Below are positions 11,055 to 21,179 of a stretch of DNA of 64,000 nucleotides, in pieces. Within the stretch, counting starts at the first letter, position 1. Each line of letters opens with the position of its first letter. Origin of the DNA: Rhipidocladum racemiflorum (taxonomy: Eukaryota > Streptophyta > Magnoliopsida > Poales > Poaceae); the NCBI GenBank assembly GCA_036346355.1, contig CM070577.1, positions 10,973,666-11,037,665 of the forward strand, written 5' to 3'. The position numbers were made by a program, and so were the translations under genes. The notes under the pieces are model-generated. The model was not told the DNA's origin and searched no databases. It saw only the letters and a program-made list of their open reading frames with translations.

Positions 11055-11394
11055 AGCCGCCAGATCTGTGGGGGCGGCGGAGGATGCGATTCGGGCCAAA
11101 TGTGTGGGAGCGCGTCGGTGAGCGCGTCGTGAAGCAGCGACAAGGCCTTTATGTGGTCGCAGCGCGGGGGTCGGATGCGCTTTGAGATTGGTGAGCGTTC
11201 GGTGGGGAGGTTTGACTTGGGGAGGCGTAGCGAGGAGCGATGGGAAAGGTTGAGGCGAAGCGGCGAACGTGGTGGTTTGGGGCTGCTTCAGTAGAATGGG
11301 CAGTACTTCCCCCGTTTCATTTCATTCGTTGTGAATTACGGTGAAGCCGTAAGATCCGTTTGAAACACAGTATTTACGAGAATATTTGTATCTT
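11055..11394 (-). promoter_or_regulatory. 5' leader and putative promoter of the seven-transmembrane gene
   Basis: GC-rich sequence upstream of the ATG at 11054. On the minus strand CATAAAGG (about 11146-11153) is the only weak TATA-like string. No confident transcription start can be given. Confidence 0.35.
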
Positions 11395-11755
11395 TAAAAT
11401 ACAAAGAATTCCAGCCCGGGGAGAGTGTCACGTCGTCTCTTTAACGGAAGAATTCTTTCACTGGTTATTTTGAAAATATCTATAGTTCCGTAAATTCGCA
11501 AACAGGCTCTCCACTGGTTTTTTATTTTCGCGGATGGGCCCTCTGGAAAACCAAAATTACGTGTGTATCCTTCCACTGTTTATTCGCAAAAAGAACCTGT
11601 AATTCTGTAGATTTACAAACAGATCATCTACTTTTTTTGTAAAAAAGAGATCATATGATTATGCAAATTCGCAGACGGCTCTTACTCAGTCCATTTTTAA
11701 AAAACCACCCCGAGAGAACTGAAATCATGTTAAGGTCCTTCTATTTTTTTTGAAG
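11395..11755. repeat. Degenerate short tandem-like repeats
   Basis: A loosely repeated unit combining 'CTGTTTATTCGCAAA' or 'CTGGTTATTTTGAAA', 'GT(T/A)(C/A)(C/T)GTA(A/G)ATT(C/T)(G/A)CAAACAG' and 'CTC(T/A)CC' occurs about four times. Non-coding and of unknown origin. Confidence 0.4.
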
Positions 11756-11759
11756 TTTT

Positions 11760-12245
11760 TTTTAGAATAATATTTTTTTAAAAAAAGATTTCCGACATTA
11801 ATACGTGGATTTTAAAATTTGCAAAAACACTGCATTGTCGCCAAACGATTTGGCAAAAATACTATTTTCGCCGATTGGGTTGGCGAAAATTCGTTAATCC
11901 GTGTTTAGGAAGCCATTCAAACCGATTCAAACACTAAATACCGGGATCAGCCTATTTTCGCCAAACCATTCGGCGAAAATAGGTATTTTCGCCAAATCAT
12001 TCGGTGAAAATAGGCTGATCCGGTTATTTAGTTTTTGAATCGCTTCCTAAACACGGATTAACCAATTTTCGCCAAACGGTTTGACGAAAATAGTATTTTC
12101 GCCAACCTAACCGGTGAAAATAGTATTTTCGCCAAACTGTTTGGCGACAATGCATTATTTTTGCAAATTTTAAAATCCACGTATTAATGTTGAAAATCCT
12201 TTTTTAAAAAAATATTATTTAAAAAAAATTCCTTTTTTTTTTGCA
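11760..12245. repeat. Long inverted repeat built from TTTTCGCCAAAC/GTTTGGCGAAAA palindromes
   Basis: The two arms (about 11765-11985 and 11990-12240) are reverse complements with scattered mismatches. Shared landmarks include AATACGTGGATTTTAAAATT in the left arm and its complement in the right, 'GTTAATCCGTGTTTAGGAAG' and 'GGATCAGCCTATTTTCGCC'. Inside each arm lie shorter palindromes of the form TTCGCC-AAACNNTTT-GGCGAA. The right arm carries one extra palindrome unit. A transcript would fold into a nearly 500-nt hairpin. It may be a fold-back transposon or MITE. No target duplication was found. Confidence 0.8.
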
Positions 12246-12337
12246 AAAAAACTATACCAAATTTTACACTGTGCAATGTAGCACACGATTCTACCTAGTC
12301 AAGCTAATTATTGTAAAATTTTCTACAATCCAAGTAG

Positions 12338-13077
12338 AGATGGCAACGGGGACCCGAAACCCGATGGGTATTTACTCTATTAGGGGTCGGGTATGAACCG
12401 TTTTTCATACCCGCGAGTATATTAACAGGCAAAAACTATTACCCAGCGGGTAGAACGGGTACAGGTCCGTACTACTGTTGCTAACCGCGGGTCCCCGTTA
12501 CATATGGATGGCTAATATGGAATATGTCATGTATATATAGGTGTGAACAAGAGTGAAAAGGTTGCTAGCTGCTGTTTGTCTCGCTAGACAGTAGATCGAC
12601 GAAATGTTTTTTTGGGGCCGGGGGTCTCTACGACCCATTTGTCAAGCATTTGATGTTAACCAATGGGCTGGTGCTGCTAAATCTGTTAGCTACCTTTGTT
12701 CTACATGATCACATACCATCAATTAATATAGTAGCAAGGTGACATAAACGAAAGCATGCACAACTTTATCTTAGTACAATCAATATGATAGCATATGATC
12801 TTACTGGGCCCAGCAATATTATATATTGTATACAATCATATTGTGTAACCCTTCGAAATATGAGTATTATATGCAAAAAAAATAGAACTTTTGTCATGAA
12901 ACATGAGTCCTGACTTTCGGGTGCGGGCTACCCGCGGGTCCCCGTTACCCGCACAGGTACGGGTACGAATAAATTTTGTACCCGTATGTGGGTATGGGTA
13001 TTGTAGCGGGTGGATTTTGTTACCACGGGTACGGGTACGGGGTGATGATACCCGCTGGGTATATACCCGTTGCCTTG
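12338..13077. mobile_element. Decayed non-autonomous hAT-like element with GGGTACCC-type interior
   Basis: Left end GAGATGGCAACGGG and right end CCCGTTGCC are inverted. Next to both ends are many CGGGTA/TACCCG units (12345-12500 and 12915-13070), a family style common in plant hAT MITEs. The outermost bases have diverged and no 8-bp duplication could be recognised. The middle (12500-12900) is non-coding AT-rich DNA. Confidence 0.6.
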
Positions 13078-13456
13078 AGTATGGCCCATCACATTTTTTT
13101 TCCAAGCTTTAACTGAATCGTTGAGATAAGTCGATACAATGTTTTACTTTGTCTACACGAGTATTACTTTACAACACAAATTTTTTACACTTAGCACTAT
13201 CCTTGATGCATGCACGTAGAGAATATAAAATAAAGACAGATATTTATTATAAGTATAGAGCGGGTATCACCCTAATTTTGTATTGAAATATGACATACAT
13301 CTTATATTTGTAAACAAAATTATTAAAAAAATATATGCCAGGGCAGAATCAGTTCAGACTCAAGCCTCAGCAGGTCGAAAGGTTATTAGACCGATTTATG
13401 ATTTTCATAAATTTTTTCAGAAAATTATAGACTATTCTTCCCAGGCCTCGGGCTAT
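13078..13456. other. Non-coding left flank of the retrotransposon nest
   Basis: AT-rich, no gene seen. It ends with the 5-bp target duplication GTGGT at 13457-13461. Confidence 0.5.
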
Positions 13457-13461
13457 GTGGT

Positions 13462-14323
13462 TGATACGCCCCCTTGCCACCAGGCAGAGGCGGAGCCACG
13501 GCCGGGGCAGGGTGGGCCCCAGCCCCGGTCGGAGTGTTGGTGTCGTTACTGATTTTTTTGTTTTTGTTTTTGTGTAGTTACTGAATTTTCTATTTTGAAA
13601 TTTTTTTTCACTTGGAGCGATATCAAAAGAATAAAGCATCAAGCTAGGTTGAGTCTCTTCCTTCATGGTAAAGATAGTTGTTATGTGTGAGTTCATTGTT
13701 GGCTGCTCCTTTTCATCTGATTTATTTTCAACATAAATATTCGTAATTATATTTGCAATGCATGCAGGCCCCACTTCACAGGAAAGCATCAAAATTAGCA
13801 AAGAGAGTAAGCTTTACTGTCAACTCGAAAATATCAACTATCGTCTCATGTGAAATAATAAGTGGTGTGTTTTCATTTATAAATTCTTGCAAATTACAAG
13901 TGTTACATATTGTATTTATTATATACTGAACTTTAAATATCAATCATCAGTAGAGATTCACTTCTTTCTTGGCCCCCTCCTTTAGAATTTTCTGGCTCCG
14001 CCACTGCCACCAGGTGATCTGGTACGTGAGACAAGCGAGTAGGAGAGAAAAGGGGAAAGTAGTTCAGGAGTATGAGATAGAGGAAGGAAGGCAAATTGTA
14101 ATTTTGTTCATTTCTGTCATGCCCCGCCAGTCTGTTACAATGGGTTTTATATACCGATCCGAACTCACTTTGTGCTAAACAAGTCTCTCCTGTTAAGTAC
14201 ATTGATTAACTCTCCCTTATACTGTTTCTTTTGTCGGTAAGTACTGTTGCTTTACACTGCTTTGCTGCTAGTTTCTTTCTTCAGGCGCAAGTTGAACCCC
14301 CTGACGCCTCTTCGGTCGTTACA
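13462..14323 (-). repeat. 3' LTR of the outer Gypsy element, split by a hAT MITE
   Basis: On the minus strand it runs from TGTAACGACC (14323) to GGGCGTATCA (13462), with the MITE at 13485-14006. Without the MITE and one 8-bp duplication it is 332 bp, the same length as 57342-57673, with few differences. The pol frame runs into it: the chromodomain stop lies about 40 bp inside the LTR, and the likely polypurine tract (CAGGGGGAGGTGA) is itself coding. Confidence 0.9.
13485..14006. mobile_element. hAT MITE (CAGAGGCGGAGCC...GGCTCCGCCACTG) with 8-bp duplication CCACCAGG
   Basis: The 522-bp element has inverted ends CAG(A/T)GGCGGAGCCA and exact flanking duplications CCACCAGG (13477-13484 and 14007-14014). 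It is non-coding inside. Its absence from the other LTR shows it arrived after the outer Gypsy insertion. Confidence 0.93.
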
Positions 14324-15143
14324 TCACCTCCCCCTGGAGACGTTGCTTGTCCCCAAGCAATGGCCTTCGGAAATCTTTCCTGGAGCACCGTCAGATCCTC
14401 CCAAGTAGTGGCTTCATCCGGCAAGCCTGTCCATTTCACTCGAACCTGAACCACAGCGGAGTTCCCTTTTTTGACCATTCTCCTCTCCACAATCCTCTCG
14501 GTTCAGCAGAGCGGATATCAAGGTCCAACGCTCTCGATAGCTCCGTGAAGACCGGAGAAAAATCAGGGGTGAAGGCCTTGAGTTGGGAAACATGAAAAAC
14601 TGGATGTATTAAACTGTTGTCCGGCAAATCCAATTCATATGCAGCTTGCCCTATCTTCGTCTTGACACAGTATGGCCCATAGTATTTATACGCCAGCTTT
14701 GGGTAAGGTCGGTTGACAAGAGAAGTTTGAGCGTACGGCTGTAGCTTCAACAAAACTTGTTCACCAACCTGAAATTGCCGTTCCTGTCGGTGCCGGTCTG
14801 CCTTCATCTTCATACGATTATGAGATTGCTTCAGATGTTGCTTAATCATCTTGTTATATTTCTCTCGATCTTGAATGAACTCGGCCACTTCCCTTGAACC
14901 ACTGTCCGCTGGAGCAATGAAAGTGCCACAATTGGGTTCAACTCCATACAGAGCCTTGAAGGGCGAGCATCCGTGGGCAGTATGGAAACTGGTATTGTAC
15001 CAGAACTCTGCTAAGGCGAGCCACCCCTTCCATTTTCCCGGCGTTTCATGTATGGCACACCGAAGATACATCTCTAGATATTGGTTCACACGTTCACTCT
15101 GACCGTCAGTCTGTGGGTGGTACGCCGTATTGTATTGTAGTTT
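14281..15143 (-). pseudogene. Outer Gypsy: integrase C-terminal part and chromodomain
   Basis: On the minus strand from 15143 this continues the integrase broken by the Tat insertion. NQYLEMYLRCAIHETPGKW and LAEFWYNTSFHTAHGCSPF are the integrase core and C-terminal motifs of Ty3/Gypsy elements, followed by the GPY-like segment YKYYGPYCVKTKIGQAAYEL. After a frame change near 14490 comes the chromodomain block VQVRVKWTGLPDEATTWEDL (about 14370-14430). Chromodomains in this lineage steer integration toward marked chromatin. The frame ends inside the LTR. The protein is non-functional because the integrase is split into three pieces. Confidence 0.85.
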
Positions 15144-15148
15144 GGTAT

Positions 15149-15773
15149 TGTCGGGGATTGGCTATCTGGCAAAAGACCACGGTACCCCCGCGAAAAGCTA
15201 AGCACCACCGACCAGGCAGTACTGAAAGAAGATGCTCGGGAGAATGAAACGAGCATCCCTCCTCTTCCTCCGAGCATACGCGTCCGCACCTTTACTCGCG
15301 GCAATACCAAACACCCCCCCACGAGCAAGCATGCTCGTAGAGACCACGACCTACTCAGATGTTTGGTCGGTGGGCTGTGGCGCTTCTGAGGAAGGAAGGA
15401 GACAACCAATCGGCCGAAGATCAAGGGAAATATTACCCGAAATTCAAACAGCGCACGGATCAAGGACGACGGATCACAAATGTGGATACATGGCGTGATC
15501 CCAGGAGGTAGTTACCTTCTTTGTACCTATAGTCGTAGTATTTAAACCCCCTGAAGATCTGTAACAGGGAAGGGGACCCCCCAGATAGAACACAATACAC
15601 TGGAGTAGGGCTATTATCTCGGCAGTGAGAGGCCCGAACCAGGATAAACACCGTGTCCCCCTTCTCCCGACCTAGCATTGCTCGAACGACCTCCTCGGTC
15701 CGTACGACGGGGCTCTATTGATCCCCCATTCAACAAGTAAGCTCGATGGGAACCCGTTCTCCAATCGTCGACA
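15149..15773 (+). repeat. 5' LTR of the Tat element, followed by its primer-binding site
   Basis: 625 bp, nearly identical to 37935-38562. A small block of differences lies near 15377-15395. A TATTTAAA box at about 15538-15545 fits the U3 promoter. The primer-binding site starts at 15776 (TGGCGTCGTCCGTGGGGA), an imperfect match to the 3' end of tRNA-Asp as recalled. Confidence 0.9.
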
Positions 15774-15831
15774 GCTGGCGTCGTCCGTGGGGACGACAGC
15801 TTGATTCCCGTGCGGATCAAGATCCTCGAGG

Positions 15832-16618
15832 ATGCCAAACTCGGGGGATACTCGGAACCTCTGTGTTTTCGACGACGTCGAAGACGACGACATGTACTAT
15901 GCTGGCGACGGCGTGGCCGGTGTGACCGATCCCATCGGTCACACCAAGTCCGGGAGCTCTTCCCCGGACCCTGGGGTGCGAGGGCAGATCCTTCGTTCCC
16001 CAGACATTACCCTCGGAGACCGCGAGGATGACTATGACGGACTCTACGATGGCCTGGATATACCAGACGACCTAGAGTTCGACCGAGAGACTGCATCTCA
16101 AGGGGATATGATGATGTCCCCGTAGCATTCATCTCACTCTCGTCACGTCAACATGGCCGGAAGCCGTGCCGAACCCGAGGTACGATCCTCGGACGCTGCT
16201 AAGCGCAACCACTATGAGGCGGCCAGACTCCACCTAGAGGCGTCTTTGGGAAAGACCCTCGCGAGCATACGCCGCCAAGCGAAAGGGAGGCGGGCTTCCG
16301 CGGAAAGGAACTCTCGCGAGTACCGAACCCCCGATCGCGTCCCGGAACGCCGTCATAGCTCACCGCCGCCGGTTCACGAAGCAGGAGCAGCTCTGAGGCC
16401 TTGGCGGCGGTCGTGCGCGACCTACGCAGCTTCCCCGAACAAGTGGACCTAGAGGCCGTGGGGAAGGTCGTGGCCGAAGATCTGGAGAGGCTTGCCGCCG
16501 AGCTGAAAGTCTCGGATCCTCCCCACGATCGGGATACCCGGAGTGTTTCCCGGGACCATCACAGACGCTCCCCCGTGTGCTCGCACAGAGATGAATCTCG
16601 GAGCCATGCTCGGAGATC
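15832..16618 (+). pseudogene. Tat element gag, first part (cut by Copia A)
   Basis: The frame from ATG 15832 is acidic (VEDDDMYYAGDG, DREDDYDGLYDGLD) and stops at 16123-16125. A second frame from 16153 carries a basic, Arg-rich segment. Copia A inserted at 16619, and the gag text resumes at 28403. Frame changes show decay. Such a poorly conserved N-terminal gag region is normal for Tat elements. Confidence 0.6.
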
Positions 16619-18329
16619 TGAAAAGGTTAGAAGATTGCCTAGAGGGGGGGTGAATAGGCTAATTTTAAATTAAAACAATTTGTTGCAGCGGAAAAGGGTC
16701 GGATATTCCGAATTAATATCGGAACTTCCGAAAACTTCGGAACTTCCGTAATTACTTCGGACTATCCGAACAGCACTTGACTTAAAGGGTCAAGTAGAAT
16801 GAGCTAGACGACCACTAGCTCTAGACAACCAAAAGGGCACTAACAAAGATCAATAAAATTAAACAAGCAACTAGAGACAAGATAGAACACAAAAGTTTGA
16901 TTCCCGGAGTTCGGATCCTTGAGGGGATCGTACGTCTCCGTTGAGGAGGCTCCAGAGAGCCCGGGTCTTTTCCAACCCTTTCCTCCCAAACCTCGGTCAC
17001 ACTTGAGGCTTGGTTCCACTATTGGTTCCTTTCCTTTCGGAGGCGGAGCCGGCCTTCACAAACTTCTCACGGCTTCCCACAATCGTTGGGGCTCGTGAGC
17101 GACGCCTAGCCGTCTAGGAGTCCTTCAACCTCCAAGAGTAATGAATGCACTCGAATCTCGATCTTGGAGAGGTTCTCTACTTTCTCAAGATGAATACCAA
17201 CTTAACCCTTGACTTTCAATCACACACGACAAACTCTCACTCACTAAATGATCCCTAAGATCAAGGAGGAGAGAAAGCTCAAAGGATGCTCTAGAGAATA
17301 CTCAAGAAGCTCAAGTGAATAGCCAAAGCAAGTGTGTAACCAGCAAAAGGAGTGGGAGAGGGGTATTTATAGTTTTGGATCAAAACTAGCCGTTACCCTC
17401 AAGATTTCACCCCACATCGGAATGTCCGAAACGAACTTCGGAACATCCGATGCGTGCAAACTACCAAAAATTGGAAAGCTTCCAACGGTCGAAAACAACA
17501 AGCATCGGAATGTCCGATAGCAACTTCGGAACATCCGATGACACCCAGAGAGGGAACCCAACTAAACAAGCTAAGTCCACATCGGAATATCCGATATAAA
17601 ATATCGGAATATCCTAAATAAACAGAGAGTTCCCAGACAGGAAAACGACCTCATCGGAACTTCCGAAGTGGCGACTTCGGACAGTCCGAACCAAACAGAG
17701 AGCACTCTAAAACAGGACAGAACACATCGGAACTTCCGAAGTGGTGACTTCGGACAGTCCGAACCAAACAGAGAGCACTCTAAAACAGGACAGAACACAT
17801 CGGAACTTCCGAAGTGGTGACTTCGGACAGTCCGAACCAAACAGAGAGCTCCCAAACTAAGACACAGCAGGTATCGGAACATCCGAAACAGTACATTGGA
17901 ATGTCCGACCCTAACAGAACACAACGGACTAAAGCACAACTACACTTCGGAACTTCTGAAACATCGGAATGTCCGATACAACATCGGAACATCCGACTAG
18001 AAATTTAACACAAGCTCATTCCGAAGCTAGAGAAAACACTTCTAACTCTTGAGAGACTCGACTAAATTCATCTTGAGTGAGGAGAACATCTCTAAGTCAA
18101 TTTCAATGCATCCCTCTTAATAGTACGGCATTCCTACGACTCAAAGGATTAAAAATAACAAGCTTTGAAAATCGTTTTTCTTACTCAACACCACTAGGGG
18201 ACACTTCACGTACCAAGATGATCTCTTCTTGAAGCATTCATTGCTCATAAACTAGTTGAACACATTAGATTCTGGAATCGCTTGTCATTAATCACCCAAA
18301 ACACTTTTAGGGGCCTAGATGCACTTTCA
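16619..18329 (-). repeat. Copia A 3' LTR, with CGGANNNTCCG arrays
   Basis: On the minus strand it starts TGAAAGTGCATCTAGGCCCC and ends CTAACCTTTTCA. It contains about 18 exact and several decayed copies of CGGANNNTCCG in two clusters: 17418-17995, upstream of the TATA box, and 16700-16768, near the primer-site end. In the large cluster a unit pairing CGGAACTTCCG with CGGACAGTCCG is tandemly repeated three times (17650-17840). Confidence 0.9.
17364..17371 (-). promoter_or_regulatory. TATA box of the Copia A LTR
   Basis: Minus-strand TATAAATA in the context ACTATAAATACCCC, lying just downstream of the CGGANNNTCCG array. The same box is at 27448-27455 in the other LTR. Confidence 0.75.
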
Positions 18330-18755
18330 ATCTCCCCTTTTGGTGATTGATGACAACACGATTAAAGACAGAATTTATAAAGCATATGAGAGAATGAATA
18401 TAGATTTTAACTCCCTCAAGTTGTGCATTGAAAAAGGATCTGAGAACAAATGCACCTTTCGAGAGAAAAGAATATGAGAGAGCTCCCCCTATATCCTTGC
18501 ATAAGAGATTAACACACAATTGACAGGATAAGCAATATGAGTAATTTAAACAAGTAACAACCAACGAGTCAACTAAGATCTCCAAGCAGCAACGATAAAG
18601 AGAATAAGCGCGATAAACATTCAACAACGAAGTTTTAAACCAGATAAACTAAGTTCCAAGTTCACGGACTCAGCGACTTTGATTGATAAATTTGTCATCT
18701 CTCCCCCTTTGGCATCAAGCACCACAAAGGATAGATAGAGAGAGAGATGGAGAAA
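18330..18755 (-). other. Copia A region between the extra gene and the 3' LTR
   Basis: Non-coding. It contains the polypurine tract next to the LTR (minus-strand CACCAAAAGGGGAGAT) and 'GGGGGAGCTC' and 'GGGGGAGA' strings also seen in the matching region of Copia B (51737-52168). Confidence 0.6.
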
Positions 18756-20193
18756 CTAATCAGACTCCTCTGATGCAGCTTCATCTGACCCAGATTCTTC
18801 GTCGTCATCCTCGGACTCTGACGCATCAGGAGCTGGAGCAAAAGGGTCCTTGATCTCTTCCTCACCGCCCTCGTCCTCTGAACACTCCAGTTGAGATGCC
18901 TTTGGATGTCCTTGAGTCGCTTTGTATTCTTTTTCTGCTTTTCTTTATTGCTCTTGCAAAGAACAAAATTGACTTGAGCTCGCGAGAATAGGTGAAGAAG
19001 ATCCACCGGGAGCGTAAAATCGAAGGAGTAGCAAAGAAGAGGTAGTCCTCCTGGTGGAAGACCGGGTGGCTCATTGAGATGGGGCCTTGATTGCCTCGAC
19101 TTGAAGCGCCACATGCTTTCCATCACACTCAAAGCTCTGTCCGATTACTTGTTCTATCAAATGCATGATGAATGGAGCGTATCCACGGCTTCTTCTTCGG
19201 GCTCTCGACCGTGAGTCCGATCTCATTCGAGATAAAGTCAAAGACATCAAAGGACCTCGACCATCTTGCATTCTCGCTTCAAGGTTCCTTGTGAATGATA
19301 GTACATGAGATGCATCTCCCTCCTTTGGAGCTAGAGTCTTCTGAACAACCTGTTGAGAATAGCAAAGAAAGGCTTCATCCCCTTGGTGTCGCTTTGGCTC
19401 AAACTCTGCATTCTCCTCATACAAGAAATTCAGATTTGATGCACCAAGAGAGACCTCATTGTGGATCCGATCTCTGTCACCCTCGAGTCTGCATACAGTG
19501 AAATCAAGTAACTGGCAAACCGAACATATGTAGTTTCATACCAAGTTCCTCAGTCATCCAATGGAGAGTAGAGACTCGATCCTGGAGACATACATTGTAG
19601 CATAGAATCGAGCTATGATCTCTATGTTCCAATCATCTTTGAAAAGCCATGATTCTTTTGGTGCCGCTTCTTTCACAAGCTGCAATAACTTCATTGAATA
19701 TGGCATCATCTGCTGCTGCCATATACTCCCAATCAACACATTGCATTTGGATAACAGGATTCTTTCTAGGATAGATGACTGAAGCATAAAAGTCCTGTTG
19801 AAAGAACGTCCAGAAACGAGAGTCAGAGGAAAACCTGTCATTCCTCTTGGGGTTCTCTTCACGAGCTCTTCTCACTTGTGCTGCCTTTCCTTTGTAGTTC
19901 ACTGGCTTCCTCTGCAGTCTAGGGTTCCTCTCAGCGGTCTCAATCTCGGCATGTCTCTAGCCCGAGATCCCGAGGCACCTGCAATACCTTTGCCTTTCCT
20001 AGAGGGTAGTGGTGCTCCACGAGGCACATTTATCGTCTGAGCGGCCCGAGCGCAGTTCACTGATTGTAATGCCTGGTTGAGATCCTCGAGCTGAGGCTCG
20101 CTTTGTTCTTGCCCCAGTTGGAGTTTTGCGCTTTCGACTGTAAGTGACCTTAGCCGGATCCTGAGGAGGCTGATCACCCTGACTTAGGTCCAT
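18756..20193 (-). pseudogene. Copia A extra gene after pol (transposon-protein domain, acidic tail), broken
   Basis: Starts at ATG 20191-20193 (MDLSQGDQPPQ) and ends at TAG 18756-18758. The N-terminal part is basic (YSRKRKTPTGARTKR). The middle has WEYMAAADDAIFNEV, FKDDWNIEIIARFYATMY, APKEGDASHVLSF and YAPFIMHLIEQVIG. These match in order the intact gene of Copia B (WEYMAAAQNPVFDQI, FKSDWNNEVIMQFYATLY, WPKEGDASTISSY, YAPFVMALITSVSG). The last 40 residues are acidic and serine-rich (EESGSDEAASEESD). At least two frameshifts break it. The middle resembles the 'putative plant transposon protein' domain and sits where SIRE elements carry their 'env-like' frame. I see no transmembrane segment or signal peptide, so an envelope role is doubtful. 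Confidence 0.75.
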
Positions 20194-20202
20194 TTGAGAA
20201 AG

Positions 20203-20910
20203 CTGACAAGGAATAGATTGATAAGATAAAAGAAACTAGAGAGAACACTTGTTTTAGTGCTGTACTGTCAACATCGGACATTCCGATTTAATATCGGAAA
20301 TTCTGACTTTACATCGGAAGTGCCGACAGAGAATTTCGGAAGTTCCGATATATTCGGTACAACCCTAAAACTAGGATTCCAACCAGATTAACCAAAGGAA
20401 TTCGATAAAACTTGAGATCTAGGCGTGGATACACTAGAGCAACAAGTCTACCGAAAGATATGATCAAGAATTTCATAAAGAGGAATAATCTCGAGATTGG
20501 GGATCTAGGTTTACCTGAGAAAACGAAAAACAAGATTAACACGAGAAGAGATCCTCCAAGCCGAAGTAAAATCTTCCTTGGAGAGAGATCGGAGTTTCCG
20601 TAGGCTCGGAGACTCCGAAGACGACAAGAGATGAAAAGAGGAGAACCGTACGGAGGCTAAGGAATAAAGAAATGAGGGGAGGGGGCCAACCGAACCGTCC
20701 TTTTCAACAGATTACACAAACTTCGGAAGTTCCGAACTTTGGTTCGGAAGTTCCGAAAGGTCTGATTTCCCAGAAAGTCGGAAGGTCCGATATAGGATAT
20801 CGGATGTTCCGAAGGGTTCAAGTTTCCAGCGAACCAGAAGTTGAGCAGGATTCGGATATTCCGATATAAATATCGGATATTCAAGAGTTGAAAATACGTA
20901 ATTCGGATAT
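20203..20910 (-). promoter_or_regulatory. Copia A leader of the extra gene: predicted intron and CGGANNNTCCG arrays
   Basis: On the minus strand a donor CTCAG|GTAAAC at 20514 and an acceptor TATTCCTTGTCAG ending at 20203 bound a 312-bp predicted intron, which ends about 10 bases before the gene's ATG. CGGANNNTCCG copies occur in the intron (about 20275-20350), in the leader exon (about 20584-20618) and upstream (20724-20910). The same arrangement occurs at 49373-50134 in Copia B. Confidence 0.6.
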
Positions 20911-21179
20911 TCGAAGATACGATCGGAAATTCAAGAGTTGATTTTTCCGGTGACAAGGAGAAAAGATAGGATTTCGAGATGGAAGAAATTGAGACTTTGA
21001 GACAGTTGAACTCGATCATCCTACTTGTGATTAGAGAACATAGCAACAACCAAAGCAATGATCACAAGTGGAATGACCGAAGATGCAAATACCAAGAAGA
21101 CTTTTTCAAAGACAGATAATTAATTTTTGCAATCCTTTTATTTTGAATTTATCAAGAATAGTAACTATATATGCGAGCA

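Noticed and set aside
10323..11132. Long plus-strand open frame (269 codons) and other GC-rich frames opposite the seven-transmembrane gene
   Set aside because: Shadow of the GC-rich real gene on the minus strand; composition is Arg/Gly/Val-rich with no domain.
17418..17995. Regularly spaced palindromic repeats with short spacers, superficially CRISPR-like
   Set aside because: They lie in the LTR of a plant retrotransposon, spacers are themselves repeated, the units are only 11 bp, and no cas-like gene exists. They are annotated as LTR motif arrays.
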